A DNA stretch of 64,000 nt from the NCBI GenBank assembly GCA_963978545.1, contig OZ021721.1, forward strand, positions 40,163,348-40,227,347, written 5' to 3'. Origin of the DNA: Linyphia triangularis (lineage: Eukaryota; Arthropoda; Arachnida; Araneae; Linyphiidae). Below are positions 35,716 to 47,093 of this stretch, piece by piece. The notes beneath the pieces are model-generated. The model worked only from the letters and a program-made list of their open reading frames with translations. It was not told the origin of the DNA and made no database searches. Every line of letters begins with the position of its first letter. Positions within the stretch are counted from its first letter, which is position 1. Made by a program: the position numbers and the translations under genes.

Positions 35716-36491
35716 TGCAAAACACAAGGCTGGCACTTTAAACACAAACGCCTCACTCATGAAGTCTCTGATCACGAGATCACTGATACCCATTGAAATA
35801 CATTCAATACAATCTGCACTGCAAATTTACCAAGAAGAAATCAAAACTTAATGCGTTTTCACAGATTTGCGTCCCATTATACTTTGAAATGTATGACTTT
35901 AAACTCACAGTGTATAATATAGTTAGTAGTATTATTCAGGGATTTGTAATCTTCGTAATAGTCTTGCACCGATTTCAAATAAAATAATGCACAATTAGAA
36001 TAAAGGTAAAAAATGTTAGATTAGTCCTGTCCGAAACAATAATTGTGAAATAACGCTGGAACTAGTTGGATGATTTTAATAAAATTAGTACATGGCTAGC
36101 TTATAGGTACCAAAACATATCCCATTTCAAACACTAAAGGTCCTGATATGATATCTAACTGGAATAACTGAAAATATATGCGTTTGAAGTGTTTGTTTGC
36201 TTCAGAAGTGGTTACATACAATCAGCAGCAGGTTTTCAAAACCTAGCGATGAAGATACGATAAATTGATGGTTGGGTTAAATAATGGCTTAAGTTGAGTT
36301 TTTTGTCCCTTCGTCTCAACTGCTCTCGATTTAATAGCGTATGGCTCTTGGGCGAATTAAACGTGAACTGTGTATTGTTTGTTTCGTGATTTTTGTGCGC
36401 TATAACACTTGACGTTAAAGCTTAAAATCTCCTATGGACTTTATCGTACCGCCATCTAGCAATATATAATTCGTCATACGCATAAAGGTCG
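35716..36491. other. non-coding DNA
   Basis: No feature seen other than short random frames. Confidence 0.5.
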
Positions 36492-36673
36492 GATGGTGGG
36501 TATGTACGCACAAAGACCCATTTTTATACAGAGTAGCGGCTAACCAGACCGCGACCTTCAGCTTAACGTGGATTCCGAACAACAACGAACATCCATGCCT
36601 AACCCGGAACTTGAACGCGGCCCCTTTGGTATGAGGAGGCCAGAGTGCTAACCCCACAGCCATCAGATGGGCA
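36492..36673 (-). mobile_element. tRNA-derived SINE, family B, perfect 12-bp target duplication
   Basis: Read on the minus strand it begins CCATCTGATGGCTGTGGGGT, has a near-consensus B box (CGTTCAAGTTCCGGG), then TTAGGCATGGATGTTCG and GGAATCCACGTTAAGCTG. It is bracketed by GCATAAAGGTCG at 36480-36491 and 36674-36685, identical in all 12 positions. It is 182 bp long. It is the best-preserved family B copy here. The minus-strand open frame 36415-36663 is its shadow. Confidence 0.92.
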
Positions 36674-36793
36674 GCATAAAGGTCGCAAATTAAATATGCA
36701 ATGATTACTTAAATACTGGTATGAAATAATTTCAAATTTTTTTAACACTAAAAGGTGAGACATAGTTAAGGACTTTTACTCCTTAAATCTGAC

Positions 36794-36931
36794 CACGAGG
36801 TTGCGGGTTCGAGTCCCGTGTTAGGCATGGGTGTTTGTAAATGTATGTTGGCTTGTCTAATGACGAATGTTTCGGCGCATTATAGCCCTCGTGTTGCTGA
36901 CGGTGTCAGATAATCTGAAAACAACCAACCA
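36794..36931 (+). mobile_element. 5'-truncated tRNA-derived SINE, family A
   Basis: It starts inside the tRNA-like head at CACGAGGTTGCGGGTTCGAG (B box present, A box missing). It then matches the family A body: TTAGGCATGGGTGTTTGTAA, then GGCTTGTCTAATGACGAATG, ending AATCTGAAAACAACCAACCA. Flanks CCTTAAATCTGAC (36781-36793) and CCCTAAATCTGAC (36932-36944) match at 12 of 13 positions, so the truncation happened at insertion. It lies only about 120 bp from the family B copy at 36492. Confidence 0.88.
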
Positions 36932-36944
36932 ACCCTAAATCTGA

Positions 36945-39493
36945 CAGAAAAAAATCATGAGTAACTCGTGCCATTTAGGAAATGGACGAAAGGAAGTGTT
37001 GTAGTGACTATCTAATTTTTTAAAAATATCTGAACACGGAGTAGAGTTATAACTGTTGATTATTTCAGAATTCATAGTGCTAAATTTTGTTTTCAATTTT
37101 AAGAACCATACAACACAAATACTTTGCCGACTGATAGATACGCAATCAGCACGGCCATGAAATAATAGGACAAAATTGGTTTGGTAGTGTCACAAACATT
37201 TACCCAAATTTCTGTTTACTTATCTAACTATATCAGGGTACTTCAGTAACCATGGTTGAAACTCTTAGAAGGATGCCTAATTCGCAACAATTGTTTCACT
37301 ATACGAAATTATAAAAAAATTAAGATATATTGGTTCTTTAAAATTTTCAATAAATTAGTTTAATTGAAATTTATTAGGTTGTAATCAATGAAAGATTGAA
37401 AGAATTATTGCCATTTTTTTTGTAATAAATTTCAATGATAGGCATTGGTTTTTATCGGTATCTTCATGTATAATTTGCATATAAATGTAGAAAGTAACAT
37501 GAGTACTATGGTAACAATCATTGAAATAGTTAATGGGTGTGTTGAGAACTAACAAACCAACGAACTTCCGCTTTTATATTACATAGATTGTGTTTATTCA
37601 TGAGACACACTTAGTAACAATTGCACTAGATATTCTTTTACAAGAAATTAATGTTGTAAAGTGAATTTAGTACTGCTCTATTACATTGTTATTTATGAAG
37701 AACAATAAGAAAACCAGAAACAAACTTCTCCGCCTTTAGTAAATATAAAGTGAATAAGAAATGAGGAAAAGTTCAGCTTTAAAAATTCACAAATTGAATG
37801 AAGAAAGTACATTCCTTTCATTTTTACGAATTTCTAAAGTTAATGTGTCCGTTTATACAAGCGCTTTGGTCCCATTGTTTGATGAAGGATTTGTAAATAA
37901 TTTCATTGTGAAAGAATTTAAGGTGTTTCTTTAAAAGGGATTTCAATCACCGGAATCGTAAGGGACTTTTCCTTATTTGTTCTGTTTAGAAACAAATAAG
38001 GCTGAACAAATAACTCAATTGCAAATTGCAAAATGTTTTCACTTTTACGCCATTAATAGAACTTTAAGTCCGGCTCAATTAGGTATGAATGGATTGGAAA
38101 GATAAATATTCGATTGTAAAGCGACTTATTTTCTTTTCCAATGCGTTTCCGAGAAATTGGAATGTAAAATGAAACAAATGTTATACATAAAATTTGTAAT
38201 TTCATTAGAAAGGCAATGTAGTCAACAGCCATAGAATTTTGGAAATACTATAATTGCAACCCTGATTGTCAGTAGGAAACATGATATTTACTACTTAGCA
38301 TCAGAACTGTAAATATTAAAATAACAAGTCCAAAAAATTTTACTCAAAGTAATATAATTACTTTTTTTTTCTTTTCAAAATGGCATTTGAAAAGTAACAT
38401 AGTTATTATTATTTATAAAAACAAAGTAATTAGGTAACACAAAATTATATTTTAGGTATTTATTTTTTATCCTACAAAAATAAGTATTGCTCAAAATATG
38501 TTGGGACAAATTAAAAAAAAATTGAAGTAATCCGAGAAAGTAATTTAAGTAATGCACCCCCTCCTCCTGTGACCTAAGCGCCAATCGAACACATATTTTT
38601 ATGTTATAATTTTGTATAATCTAACACAACTTAAAGTAATTACAATCTAATTAACTGACTTTCTAAGGTTTAGTACAGATTGTGAATTTAAAATTTATGC
38701 TTTCGTAAATGACAATAACCGAAGTCAACTTTCGCAAGTAGTGATATGAAACAATTTATTAATCTCGAAAAGCTTTTCAGTATCTAATTTATTTTAATAG
38801 AAAGGAATGGGCGACTTATGGGAAAACTGTGTTGCTGGGAATATTCCTGTAATCGATACTATAATATCAAGGGTTTGTGCTATTAAAATTGTGGCATTGT
38901 ATATTTTTATAAAAGTAGAATTATGTGGGTTTGTCGATAAGTTTGAAATTTCTTGAAATAAGAAAATATTGTTCGCAAAGTTTAATAAAGTTTTAAAAGG
39001 ATAAACATCACAGTTACGGTGCAAAATTTTTTATATTTAATGGTTTTAAAGTAAATAGGTAAAAAAAGTTCTACTCTGAAATAACAAAAATGTTAAATCA
39101 CATGAGAAATCAAATTAGGATTGACTGTATTGAAGAAAAGAACGGTAATAATCTCATGTCCATCACGTATATTCACTTCAATTTTGATACCACTTTTTAA
39201 GTTAAAAAAAATGCAAATTTCATTGTTCCTACCTCCAATTCTTTATACTTATAGTAGTTTACAATGCCTTGTATATATAAAATCTATATATGTGCTTAAA
39301 TAATAGTGTCCTTGAGTATGTTTTCTGTAGGAAGCTGTGGTTTTATTCCGTTTAAGGTGAAATTTGGCCCACTTTTGAAACTTATGGAAAGTCACTGGCT
39401 ACGTGAATTTTGAAAAACTACGCTTCCTATTCTCTCTTTTCAAACACTAACTTTGACAAACAATTTAATACATATTGAACAAATTTGAACCGG

Positions 39494-39531
<38 letters not shown>

Positions 39532-39792
39532 CTTGACTGTTCCAGATTATCGGAGCACAATTTCAATTCCATATTTTGTAGTTGAGATAAGTGTTCTACG
39601 ATTCTATCATAGTGTAAAAGTTATCCATGAACAAGTGAAACAACGAGAAAAATAAAATGAGAGATGTTCAATTATCCATACATTTATTAAATAAAAATAA
39701 AACTTATTAAATTTGTCTCTTCAAATTTTCCTAATCTCCTTACAAAGAAATAAAATTAGAATTAAAATACCATGTTAATTTTTTTTAATTAA
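36945..39792. other. non-coding AT-rich DNA
   Basis: No gene or element recognised. It includes 28 T at 39496-39523. Short frames at 38375-38584 and 38794-39024 (minus) and 39121-39303 (plus) lack motifs. Confidence 0.5.
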
Positions 39793-40537
39793 CCCTTTCA
39801 GTCCCAATTAATTATTTTTCATTTTAAAAATCTGAAATTTATAAAATATACTCATTTGGTATAGAGAATAACAGGGTTGAAAGCAAATTTTTGTTGTTCA
39901 ATTTTTTAAATAAAATTAAAAATTATTCCAAATGGCATCATTGGGCATTAGGTAAAGGACGAGTCTAAGCTATTTCTCTTCGGCATTTCTAAATAAATCA
40001 AATAAATTTTGAAATCTTCTATTTAGTAGTAAATATATCTTAACGTAGTGAATACTGCTAGAAAAAATTAGCAATAACGTGGTAATAACAGTACGAATCT
40101 AAAATAAATAATAGAACCGGGAAAAGGTGTTGAGTTGTACTCAACTCCCACTGATGCCAAATAGAATCATCACTTTTCAATCATTGCAAATGTTGAAATT
40201 TTAAAATATTTATTCATTAAAAATGGTTAATATACAATTTTTAAATATTAAAGAAAATAATACGAACGTATTTGAAAGAGTTATTTAATTTAAATGACTT
40301 AAAAAGTGAAATTAATTTCGGCATCTTTTTCGGAATTGAGAAAATATAAAAAAGCCTCAATTCATTCAGCAACAGAACCAGTGCAGTCATATATTGGTAA
40401 AAAAGAAAAATATATTTGGGCAGAGAATAGTTTGATAATTATAAAAACGTTGATTCGAATTCACTTTGAGTATTAGGTGAGGAGAAAAAAATTCATAAAT
40501 GTTGTGATTCCAATTGGCATCACTGGGACTGAAAGGG
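39793..40537. mobile_element. piggyBac-type MITE, 745 bp, TTAA target sites
   Basis: Terminal inverted repeats CCCTTTCAGTCCC (39793-39805) and the exact complement GGGACTGAAAGGG (40525-40537) are flanked by TTAA on both sides (39789-39792 and 40538-40541). A CCC start plus TTAA target is the piggyBac signature. Inside, the motif CCAAATGGCATCA recurs in both orientations (about 39927, about 40150 inverted, and next to the right end), as subterminal repeats often do. No transposase sequence is present, so it is non-autonomous. Confidence 0.85.
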
Positions 40538-40758
40538 TTAAGCTGCAGAATGGGAAGAAACCTTTAGAAGTATTCTTTAGTAAATAATTTTGAAATGTTA
40601 TTAAATAGGGCCGATAGAATATTTTTGAAAAATAACTTAAATCAACTAGATTTGAAAATATCAATACTTATTTTTCTGCTTTGAAGGATTATTTATTCAG
40701 AAATATATACAATTTTAATATCATGCAAACATAATCAAAACAACTGTTATTTATTTTA

Positions 40759-40947
40759 TTAAATTCTCAATAAAATCACAATAATAACCAAACTGATGCT
40801 TCGAGCCATAAAAAAAAAGGTTTGAACCGTCGGAAGCGGGAGCAATTTATCATTGACGCATATGTTTTCGATGTTCCATAACCTCTCAACAGTTTCCTGC
40901 AGTTCAGGATACTGCACTTGTTTCTTCCATTCGACAAGGAAACAGCG
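40759..40947 (-). CDS. splice-bounded 62-codon frame, possible last exon or BEL/Pao-type fragment
   Basis: Directly after an acceptor-like TTTTTCTTTTAG on the minus strand, a frame opens and stays open to a TAA at 40759-40761. It begins RCFLVEWKKQVQYPELQETV, continues ERLWNIENICVNDKLLPLP and ends in a hydrophobic stretch. Only the first about 45 codons look protein-like. The LWNIENI context faintly recalls the segment after the protease in BEL/Pao polyproteins, but this is weak. The alternative is a terminal exon of an unknown gene or chance. Confidence 0.3.
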   Translation of the reverse strand, partial: RCFLVEWKKQVQYPELQETVERLWNIENICVNDKLLPLPTVQTFFFMARSISLVIIVILLRI

Positions 40948-41871
40948 CTAAAAGAAAAACCTTTTAAAGAAGGAACTTGGTTTTTTTTAGAGTTGTCTCT
41001 TCCTAAGGAATATTTTTTTCGCATTATAACACTGAAAATGTGTCAAAAGGAAAATTTCTAAAAATGAATGAACCGTAGATAATAGATGATGTCAATAGCA
41101 TGAAAGAACGAAGAGGTATAGTGTATGGGAAATACTTGTTTCGATTTATTAGAATCTATTTTAGGTTTCTATTTAACCAAAAACTGATAGCTTTTCTCTA
41201 AAAGGGTTTTTGAAAGTTTCCTGAAAATGGACTTTACATAAGATAAGAACAAATTGAATCAATTTGGGGGTTTTGTTAGAAACATACAACGAAATTGTAT
41301 CGCAACTAAAGTGATAAAGAGATGTTGTTAAAAACATAGTAACTAATATGTATGTACTATTTGGAAATATATGAATAAAATTAAGTGCTAGATTTAACTT
41401 TTTAGTTGAACAGATAGCTAATAATAAATGTAACATTTATAAATAAAAAATTTCACAATTTATCACTATATGTAACTCAAGAAATATAAATTATTATTTT
41501 AGTGTTTTCTGTTAATTAGTATTTAAAGAAAGGATATTGTAGTTCGTTAAGATACTTAAAATGCCAAAATATTTTTTTACATCGAAAATAAGATAGTAGT
41601 CCAACGATGTTCCGAGGCTATAGCCTTCGTTCATTTTTTGGAATGATGGCAAAGTAGAAAATCTCCTGAACAATCAATTGCATTAAAAAATAAAGTATTA
41701 GAAGATGTAATAAATGCATTAAAAATTCAAATTAGATTTAAAAACTAAATTTCAAGTATTCTATATGAGTTATAAATAAGTTTTACTAGATGTCTAAATT
41801 ATCGTAGTCCGTGATAAAAATGTTTAGTTCTTTTTAACACAAATATTTAGCCAGTGAGTAGAACTTCTACA
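40948..41871. other. non-coding AT-rich DNA
   Basis: No gene recognised. A minus-strand frame at 41173-41436 has no motifs. Confidence 0.5.
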
Positions 41872-42120
41872 TGTTACGATCGAGCAATTGTGAATAATTG
41901 TACATAATATTAATTTTTAGTAAATTCTAATTCTATTTTAGTTCTGCAACCACTTTTTATTATAGCTTTTTGCATGTGAAAACTGTATATAATATCGTGA
42001 ATGCAAGCTTTAAAGGAATGGCAACGGTTAGGTTTATCTGGATATTTTTAGAATTTTGTGGAATGTCTCCAACGTATAAATAGCTGACGTGAGAATTAAT
42101 CAGGGACAGTCATTACAGTT
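41872..42120 (+). promoter_or_regulatory. candidate TATA promoter, possibly from a solo LTR
   Basis: TATAAATAG at 42075-42083 is followed about 30 bp later by an initiator-like CAGTCATTACAG (about 42106-42117). The block opens with TGTTACGATCGAGC at 41872. A TG start, an AT-rich region, a TATA box and an initiator would fit U3-R of an LTR. No second LTR, primer-binding site or gag/pol frame was found, so a solo LTR or an ordinary promoter are both open. Confidence 0.35.
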
Positions 42121-43610
42121 CCGTCTGTTGATGTTTTGGGTTGAGCTGTTGTGGATGCAGCTCTCGTTTTTCGAACTGCTAGAAAGTTGTGTTTTCAATG
42201 CTTTTGAATCGGGAAGACTAGAATCTCTGGTTTAAGCTTAAATCCGTTTTGCTGCTGCAAAAAGAATTGTATGAATATTTATGAAAAACAAAAGGATTTT
42301 TTTTCTGTTGTCCAGTCTCACCATTCCTCTAAGAAGAAAATTCATACAACTGGTATCATAATTGGTAAATCGCCATTCTTTTTAAACGAGGAAAGGTGGA
42401 AAAGACGGATCTGGAACAAAATATGAAGGATTTCTAACGGCAGATGGTTGACTCAAGACAATGTTCGACGACAGTTAATTTCAGGAAAATTTAAACAACA
42501 GATTGGTACCTACGGAAAACAATTAAATTGAACTTCAAGAGAATAAAACTGATAATAAACATAATGAAAGATATTGAATTGAAATTTGAAGGTGCCTCTT
42601 GTCAAGGAGTGGTTTTGAACATCATCAGGAAGAACACCGTTGAGTTCATCGATAGAAGAATTTCTGATTATCGTAGAGAAATTCTCTATATAAGTTAAAA
42701 CTGTTATTGCGTATCAACGGATGTGTGACACCTGCGCAACTGAGAACTGCTTGAATGCAGAATAAAATGTGTGAGATGAGTTATGTTGGATTCTCAAAGT
42801 TTCCATCAAGAATGTCAAAAACAGATGTTGGGAAAAGTTCTTTAATCAAAAGACAGCGGTGAATCTCTGAATGGGAATGCCAACCTTTGTTTGTGTTGAA
42901 CTCGCTCTATACATATCAATAATGAATTGAAGAAAGAAAAAAAAATGGAATTCCAACTCCAAAGGTCGGGAAACTCGCACCATGACCTGTGCCTCGATTG
43001 GAGTTTCAAAATGATCGATGCCTTTGCCATGCTCTGTTGGAATATCCTGGGGCGTAACCATTTCTTAAAATGGTAGGAACTTCGGCATAGGATCTAGCTT
43101 GCAAAAATTTTCATCGTTTCCCCGGCTTCAAAGAAAAGATGGAAACCTCTTATTTTGCGGTGCCTACTACACGTAGCGTTGTGCATCGAATAAAGAAATC
43201 ACCATCGCAGCCGTCACTGAGAAGACTTGCATAAGGAAATCTTTTCTGCCGAGAACCAGAGATCCTGTGGAACAGTATGATTTTCTTAGTGGTTTTATAA
43301 AGAAATACTTTTGGACTGCATCAGTCATTAGTAGAAGACAGATGGTTTCAACTGGAACATTTGCTATTCAAACATGCCCCACCCCCAATTCTCTGGGGCG
43401 CCTGTCTTCAAGATAATGCTGGTGACCAACTGAAGGAACCAACTTAGAACCAACCCCCCTCCCCGTCCCTTCCCATCCCAATTCGTGAAATAATACAGAA
43501 ACTTTCTCTTGTCATGGTTATAGCACTGCCTGTATCTAGCACTGTCCCGATCGAGAGTTTGAGAATAAAATAATATTTCTAGCTTAACTAAAAGTTTTCC
43601 ATTTTACTAG
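42121..43610. other. GC-richer unassigned block
   Basis: This 1.5-kb block is visibly less AT-rich than its surroundings and ends with C-rich tracts (about 43376-43480). It is full of short frames on both strands, such as 42842-43061 on the minus strand in two overlapping frames and a 51-codon plus-strand frame from about 42271. Nothing matches a family I know. The texture (many stops, moderate G+C, a promoter-like block upstream) suggests the decayed interior of a retroelement or processed transcript, which is inference only. Confidence 0.35.
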
Positions 43611-43614
43611 TTAA

Positions 43615-44220
43615 CACTAAATCTACCGACATTTACGTAACCTATTTCTACCGATAGCGGTCAAATGACCGCTTTTCAAATTATTAAAATATAAAAATTA
43701 GTACTTACTATTTTTATTCATTTATTACCCAAAGTTTGTAGCCTATTTTATTATAACAAATAGAACTGATATACTTCTCAATTATTTGTAATGCCGGGTA
43801 CATAGCTAGTGCTCGAATTTGAATAATCGTTACTTTGCCTTGTAGGTTACCAGCAGGCGGCGCTCAGCATAAAAAAAAAAACTGTACATAAAACACATGG
43901 CAAGTTCCTAAACACAATTAGAATAAAATTTTTGGGAAAACGAGAATGGCAGTAATAAGTTTGAGATTTAAATGCAGATAATTTCATAAAATTTCATATA
44001 TTTTCCAGCGGTCAAAAGACCACTCACGGTAGATAACGGTAGAGCACATATGATTATCAGAAAAATCGAAAGAAGAAGAGAGATAGATATTGAAAAATTA
44101 AGTAGCTGTATATTATAGAAAAAGTGGTGCAGTAAGCTCAAGAAAAATGAAAACCTGGAATTTAACAATGTTGATTAAAGTCTCAGAAGTAGTCATTTGA
44201 CAGCTCTAGTAGGTTTAGTG
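43615..44220. mobile_element. MITE, 606 bp, TTAA target sites, GGTCA/TGACC palindromes
   Basis: The ends are CACTAAATCTACCGAC (from 43615) and, reverse complemented, CACTAAACCTACTAGA (to 44220), flanked by TTAA at 43611-43614 and 44221-44224. Inside are AGCGGTCA-AA-TGACCGCT (43656-43673), a second GCGGTCAAAAGACC and a GTCATTTGAC, so a short palindrome is repeated near both ends. No transposase is present. The TTAA targets suggest mobilisation by a piggyBac-type or other TTAA-specific transposase. Confidence 0.75.
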
Positions 44221-44224
44221 TTAA

Positions 44225-47019
44225 ACTTGTTGAACTATTGTATCAGCATTAGAAATTGTACTTCTTTTAGTTCACCAAAATCCTGAAAAGTTTAAATTTT
44301 CATTTTATCGTTTTATACATTGAAATTTTGTGTTTAAGTCATTATAAATTTTCATAACCATAGAATTAAGAATATTTATTTTAAATTTTGTTAATATAAC
44401 TTTTTTTTAATTTGTCAAAAGGAAAAAATAATGACATTTTCTTTGAATTTCTGAAAAATTGCAACATAAATTTTATTGAATTAGAGAATTAGAAATCTAA
44501 ATACATAATTTTATTTTAAATAGTATAGAGATGCTATAGAATTTGTTATTTTGCCACACATATAGGTTTTAATGGGGTTTTTTTTAAATTATGTATGTAT
44601 AATAAATAATTCTACCAAAAAAGCATTTTAGCGACTTCAAAAAGTAAAACAATTTGAATCCTTGTCAAACATCCCTCATATTATGAAACTTGCCATAATG
44701 CATTTTAAACAGTCCCTATCTCTGTAATAACATTAGGGATTCCATTTTAATGTTAAACGAATGACAATGAGCCCTCATTTGTTGAAAGTTTGTGAGAATA
44801 TATTTCCTGAAATACCCCAGCTACTATAAATTGCATTTAAGATAAAATATTGACAATGAAATATATAACTTAGTAAGATAAGTTACAGTTTATAAATATT
44901 GCATCATCCTTTGAAGAACGTTTACCTAAATCAATAAGTTAAAAAAATAAGTCATACTTTAAGATTAAAAAAAATAAAAAATACTGCCATATATATTATA
45001 TGTAAATAGTATGAAATTTAAAAAAAATAATAACAGAATGCGTCATTAAATGCACACTTCAATAAAAACGTAAACATAGATTAAATTACCAACAAAAAAT
45101 ATATGTTATGATGCCTCGTGGTTACCTATAAATATCATAATAATGATTCCAAAACTAGTATATTAAAGTTAGATATAAGTGAATCAATCAATGAAGTTTT
45201 CACGACACTGACAACAATTTTTAGTTGCAGTGTTTTGTATTAATGGTCTTACAAAGAAGTAAATTCTAAAATCATGCTATTGGTCTAACATTTTAATTTT
45301 TGTTCAGAGGTCTTCATTTTGATCCATAGTACGAAGAGCACTGAACAACAGAACTAATTGTGAAGATTTCCATCTCGTATTATTCAAGATGTTCAAAATT
45401 ACGAGAAGTATGGCTGTGTTAAACCTTTCATAGGTGGCAGAAATAGGCAGTCCGAACTTGCAAACCAAACTATTTCTGCTTAGAGGACTGTTTTCTGTAT
45501 TCCTTTCACTGCTCTACAAAAGAGCATGTTTATAATGGGATCTTTACTTCGTTAATTTGACACACTTGGAACAGCGAAAACTCTCTTCAGGGTTGAGTCA
45601 AGATTTTGAATAAAAGTGTGTTCTTGGAAGACATGTATTGGTGTATGAAAAACAAGTTTCTCTCAGTAAACATGTGTTCAATGGATGAACTAGAGAGTAA
45701 GATGAACAACATGGTTTAAAATTTGTATAATATTCTCTATGACCAAGCACCGACATTATATTTCTTTTAAATGACTTTCGATTATTTATTTTGTTACTTT
45801 TAACTTCATATCGCTTCAGTAATAGCATATTGATAAATATGAACACATATATATTCAATGACCTATTGGGCATTAACATGTTGATTTGCCAACTTTTAAT
45901 TTTAATATTATTTCATTATGTTTTAGATGCTGGTAATCTTACACTTTCGTTATTTATTTCATGCAGAAATATTGTAAAAATATAGGGGTAAATATTATGA
46001 TAAATGAATACAATTTTCTGCAATTCTTAATTGCTAACATGGTCATATGGACCACATAATAAGTTGGCTTTAAAATAATCAACAACATTTTTAATCACCT
46101 GTAACATATTCTACTAACTTAATTAAATGCAGTCAAACCTTTTAAATAATTAGACTTTGATGTAAGATTTCCGTGCTTTATTTTCATGAATAAATCTCCA
46201 GCGCCTAAAGACCTAACTATAAATCACAGAAGCTCACAGCCAAGATTCTTGAAATTGCAGAGCTTATCAAGTTAAATTTCATTTAATGCAGTTGGAAAGG
46301 GAATTGATAGTTTAGAAGTCGAAAACTATTTAGTTCACGGGTTAAAGTGATTCGCAGTAAAGAGCATTGGCTTTAAGACCCAAGAGAATCTCACTTTATT
46401 CCCAACGATTAAGCATCAGTATTCTTTAAATAAGACCAGAACTCAGAAGTTAAATCCTTTGGGAAATACTAACCATTCTTTTGGCTAAATGTGCTTTCAC
46501 TCATACTGTTTGGAGGAAATAAAGAATGAAAAGAAAAACTTATAAAATTACTTATCCAACTAGAGAAAGTAAAAATTAACGAATTATATTGTTTGATTAG
46601 GACGTCAACTTAATTATTTAGAGTGAAATTTATATTAAAAAAAATTATTACTCAGCCTAAACAGTATTCTAAGTGAATTTAATTTTTAATATAGATTTGT
46701 CGAACAGTTTTGCTAAAAAAATTAGCAAAATATGTGTCGTTCGACGAAGGGCGAACTCAACAAAAGATGATTATCAGAAAAACGCATTTGAAAAGTTTTC
46801 TATGGATTAATTTTCCCATACTTTATATCATTCTCTGAGTATTTTAGGAAGGAAAGAAAGGCGAACTCAAGATGAAAACTCTACCTGTAAATTCTGTGAA
46901 GGGTCCAGATTCGGATAGATAAAAAAAATTCGCCATTCGTATCCGCAACGCTTTAGACATAAAAATGATTACAAATAAACATACCTCAAAAATTTAAGCT
47001 TAAATGCATTTACAAACAT
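44225..47019. other. non-coding DNA
   Basis: AT-rich, no gene recognised. GTGGCAGAAATAGGCAG at about 45434 matches one near 27470. GGCGAACTCAA recurs at about 46750 and 46860. Overlapping frames at 45598-45985 show no family motif. Confidence 0.45.
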
Positions 47020-47093
47020 AAATGATTTCATATTAAGTATAATACGTCAATACGAATACGTATTGACGTATTATACTTAATATGAAATCATTT
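47020..47093. repeat. perfect palindrome, 35-bp arms, 4-nt loop
   Basis: 47020-47054 (AAATGATTTCATATTAAG...) is the exact reverse complement of 47059-47093, with AATA between them. No mismatch is present. The sequence carries no coding signal and no other copy is seen in the window. Transcripts from either strand would fold into a 35-bp hairpin. Confidence 0.95.

Noticed and set aside
36415..36663. 82-codon minus-strand frame
   Set aside because: Sense-strand shadow of the SINE at 36492-36673. Its 5' part lies in the flanking target duplication.
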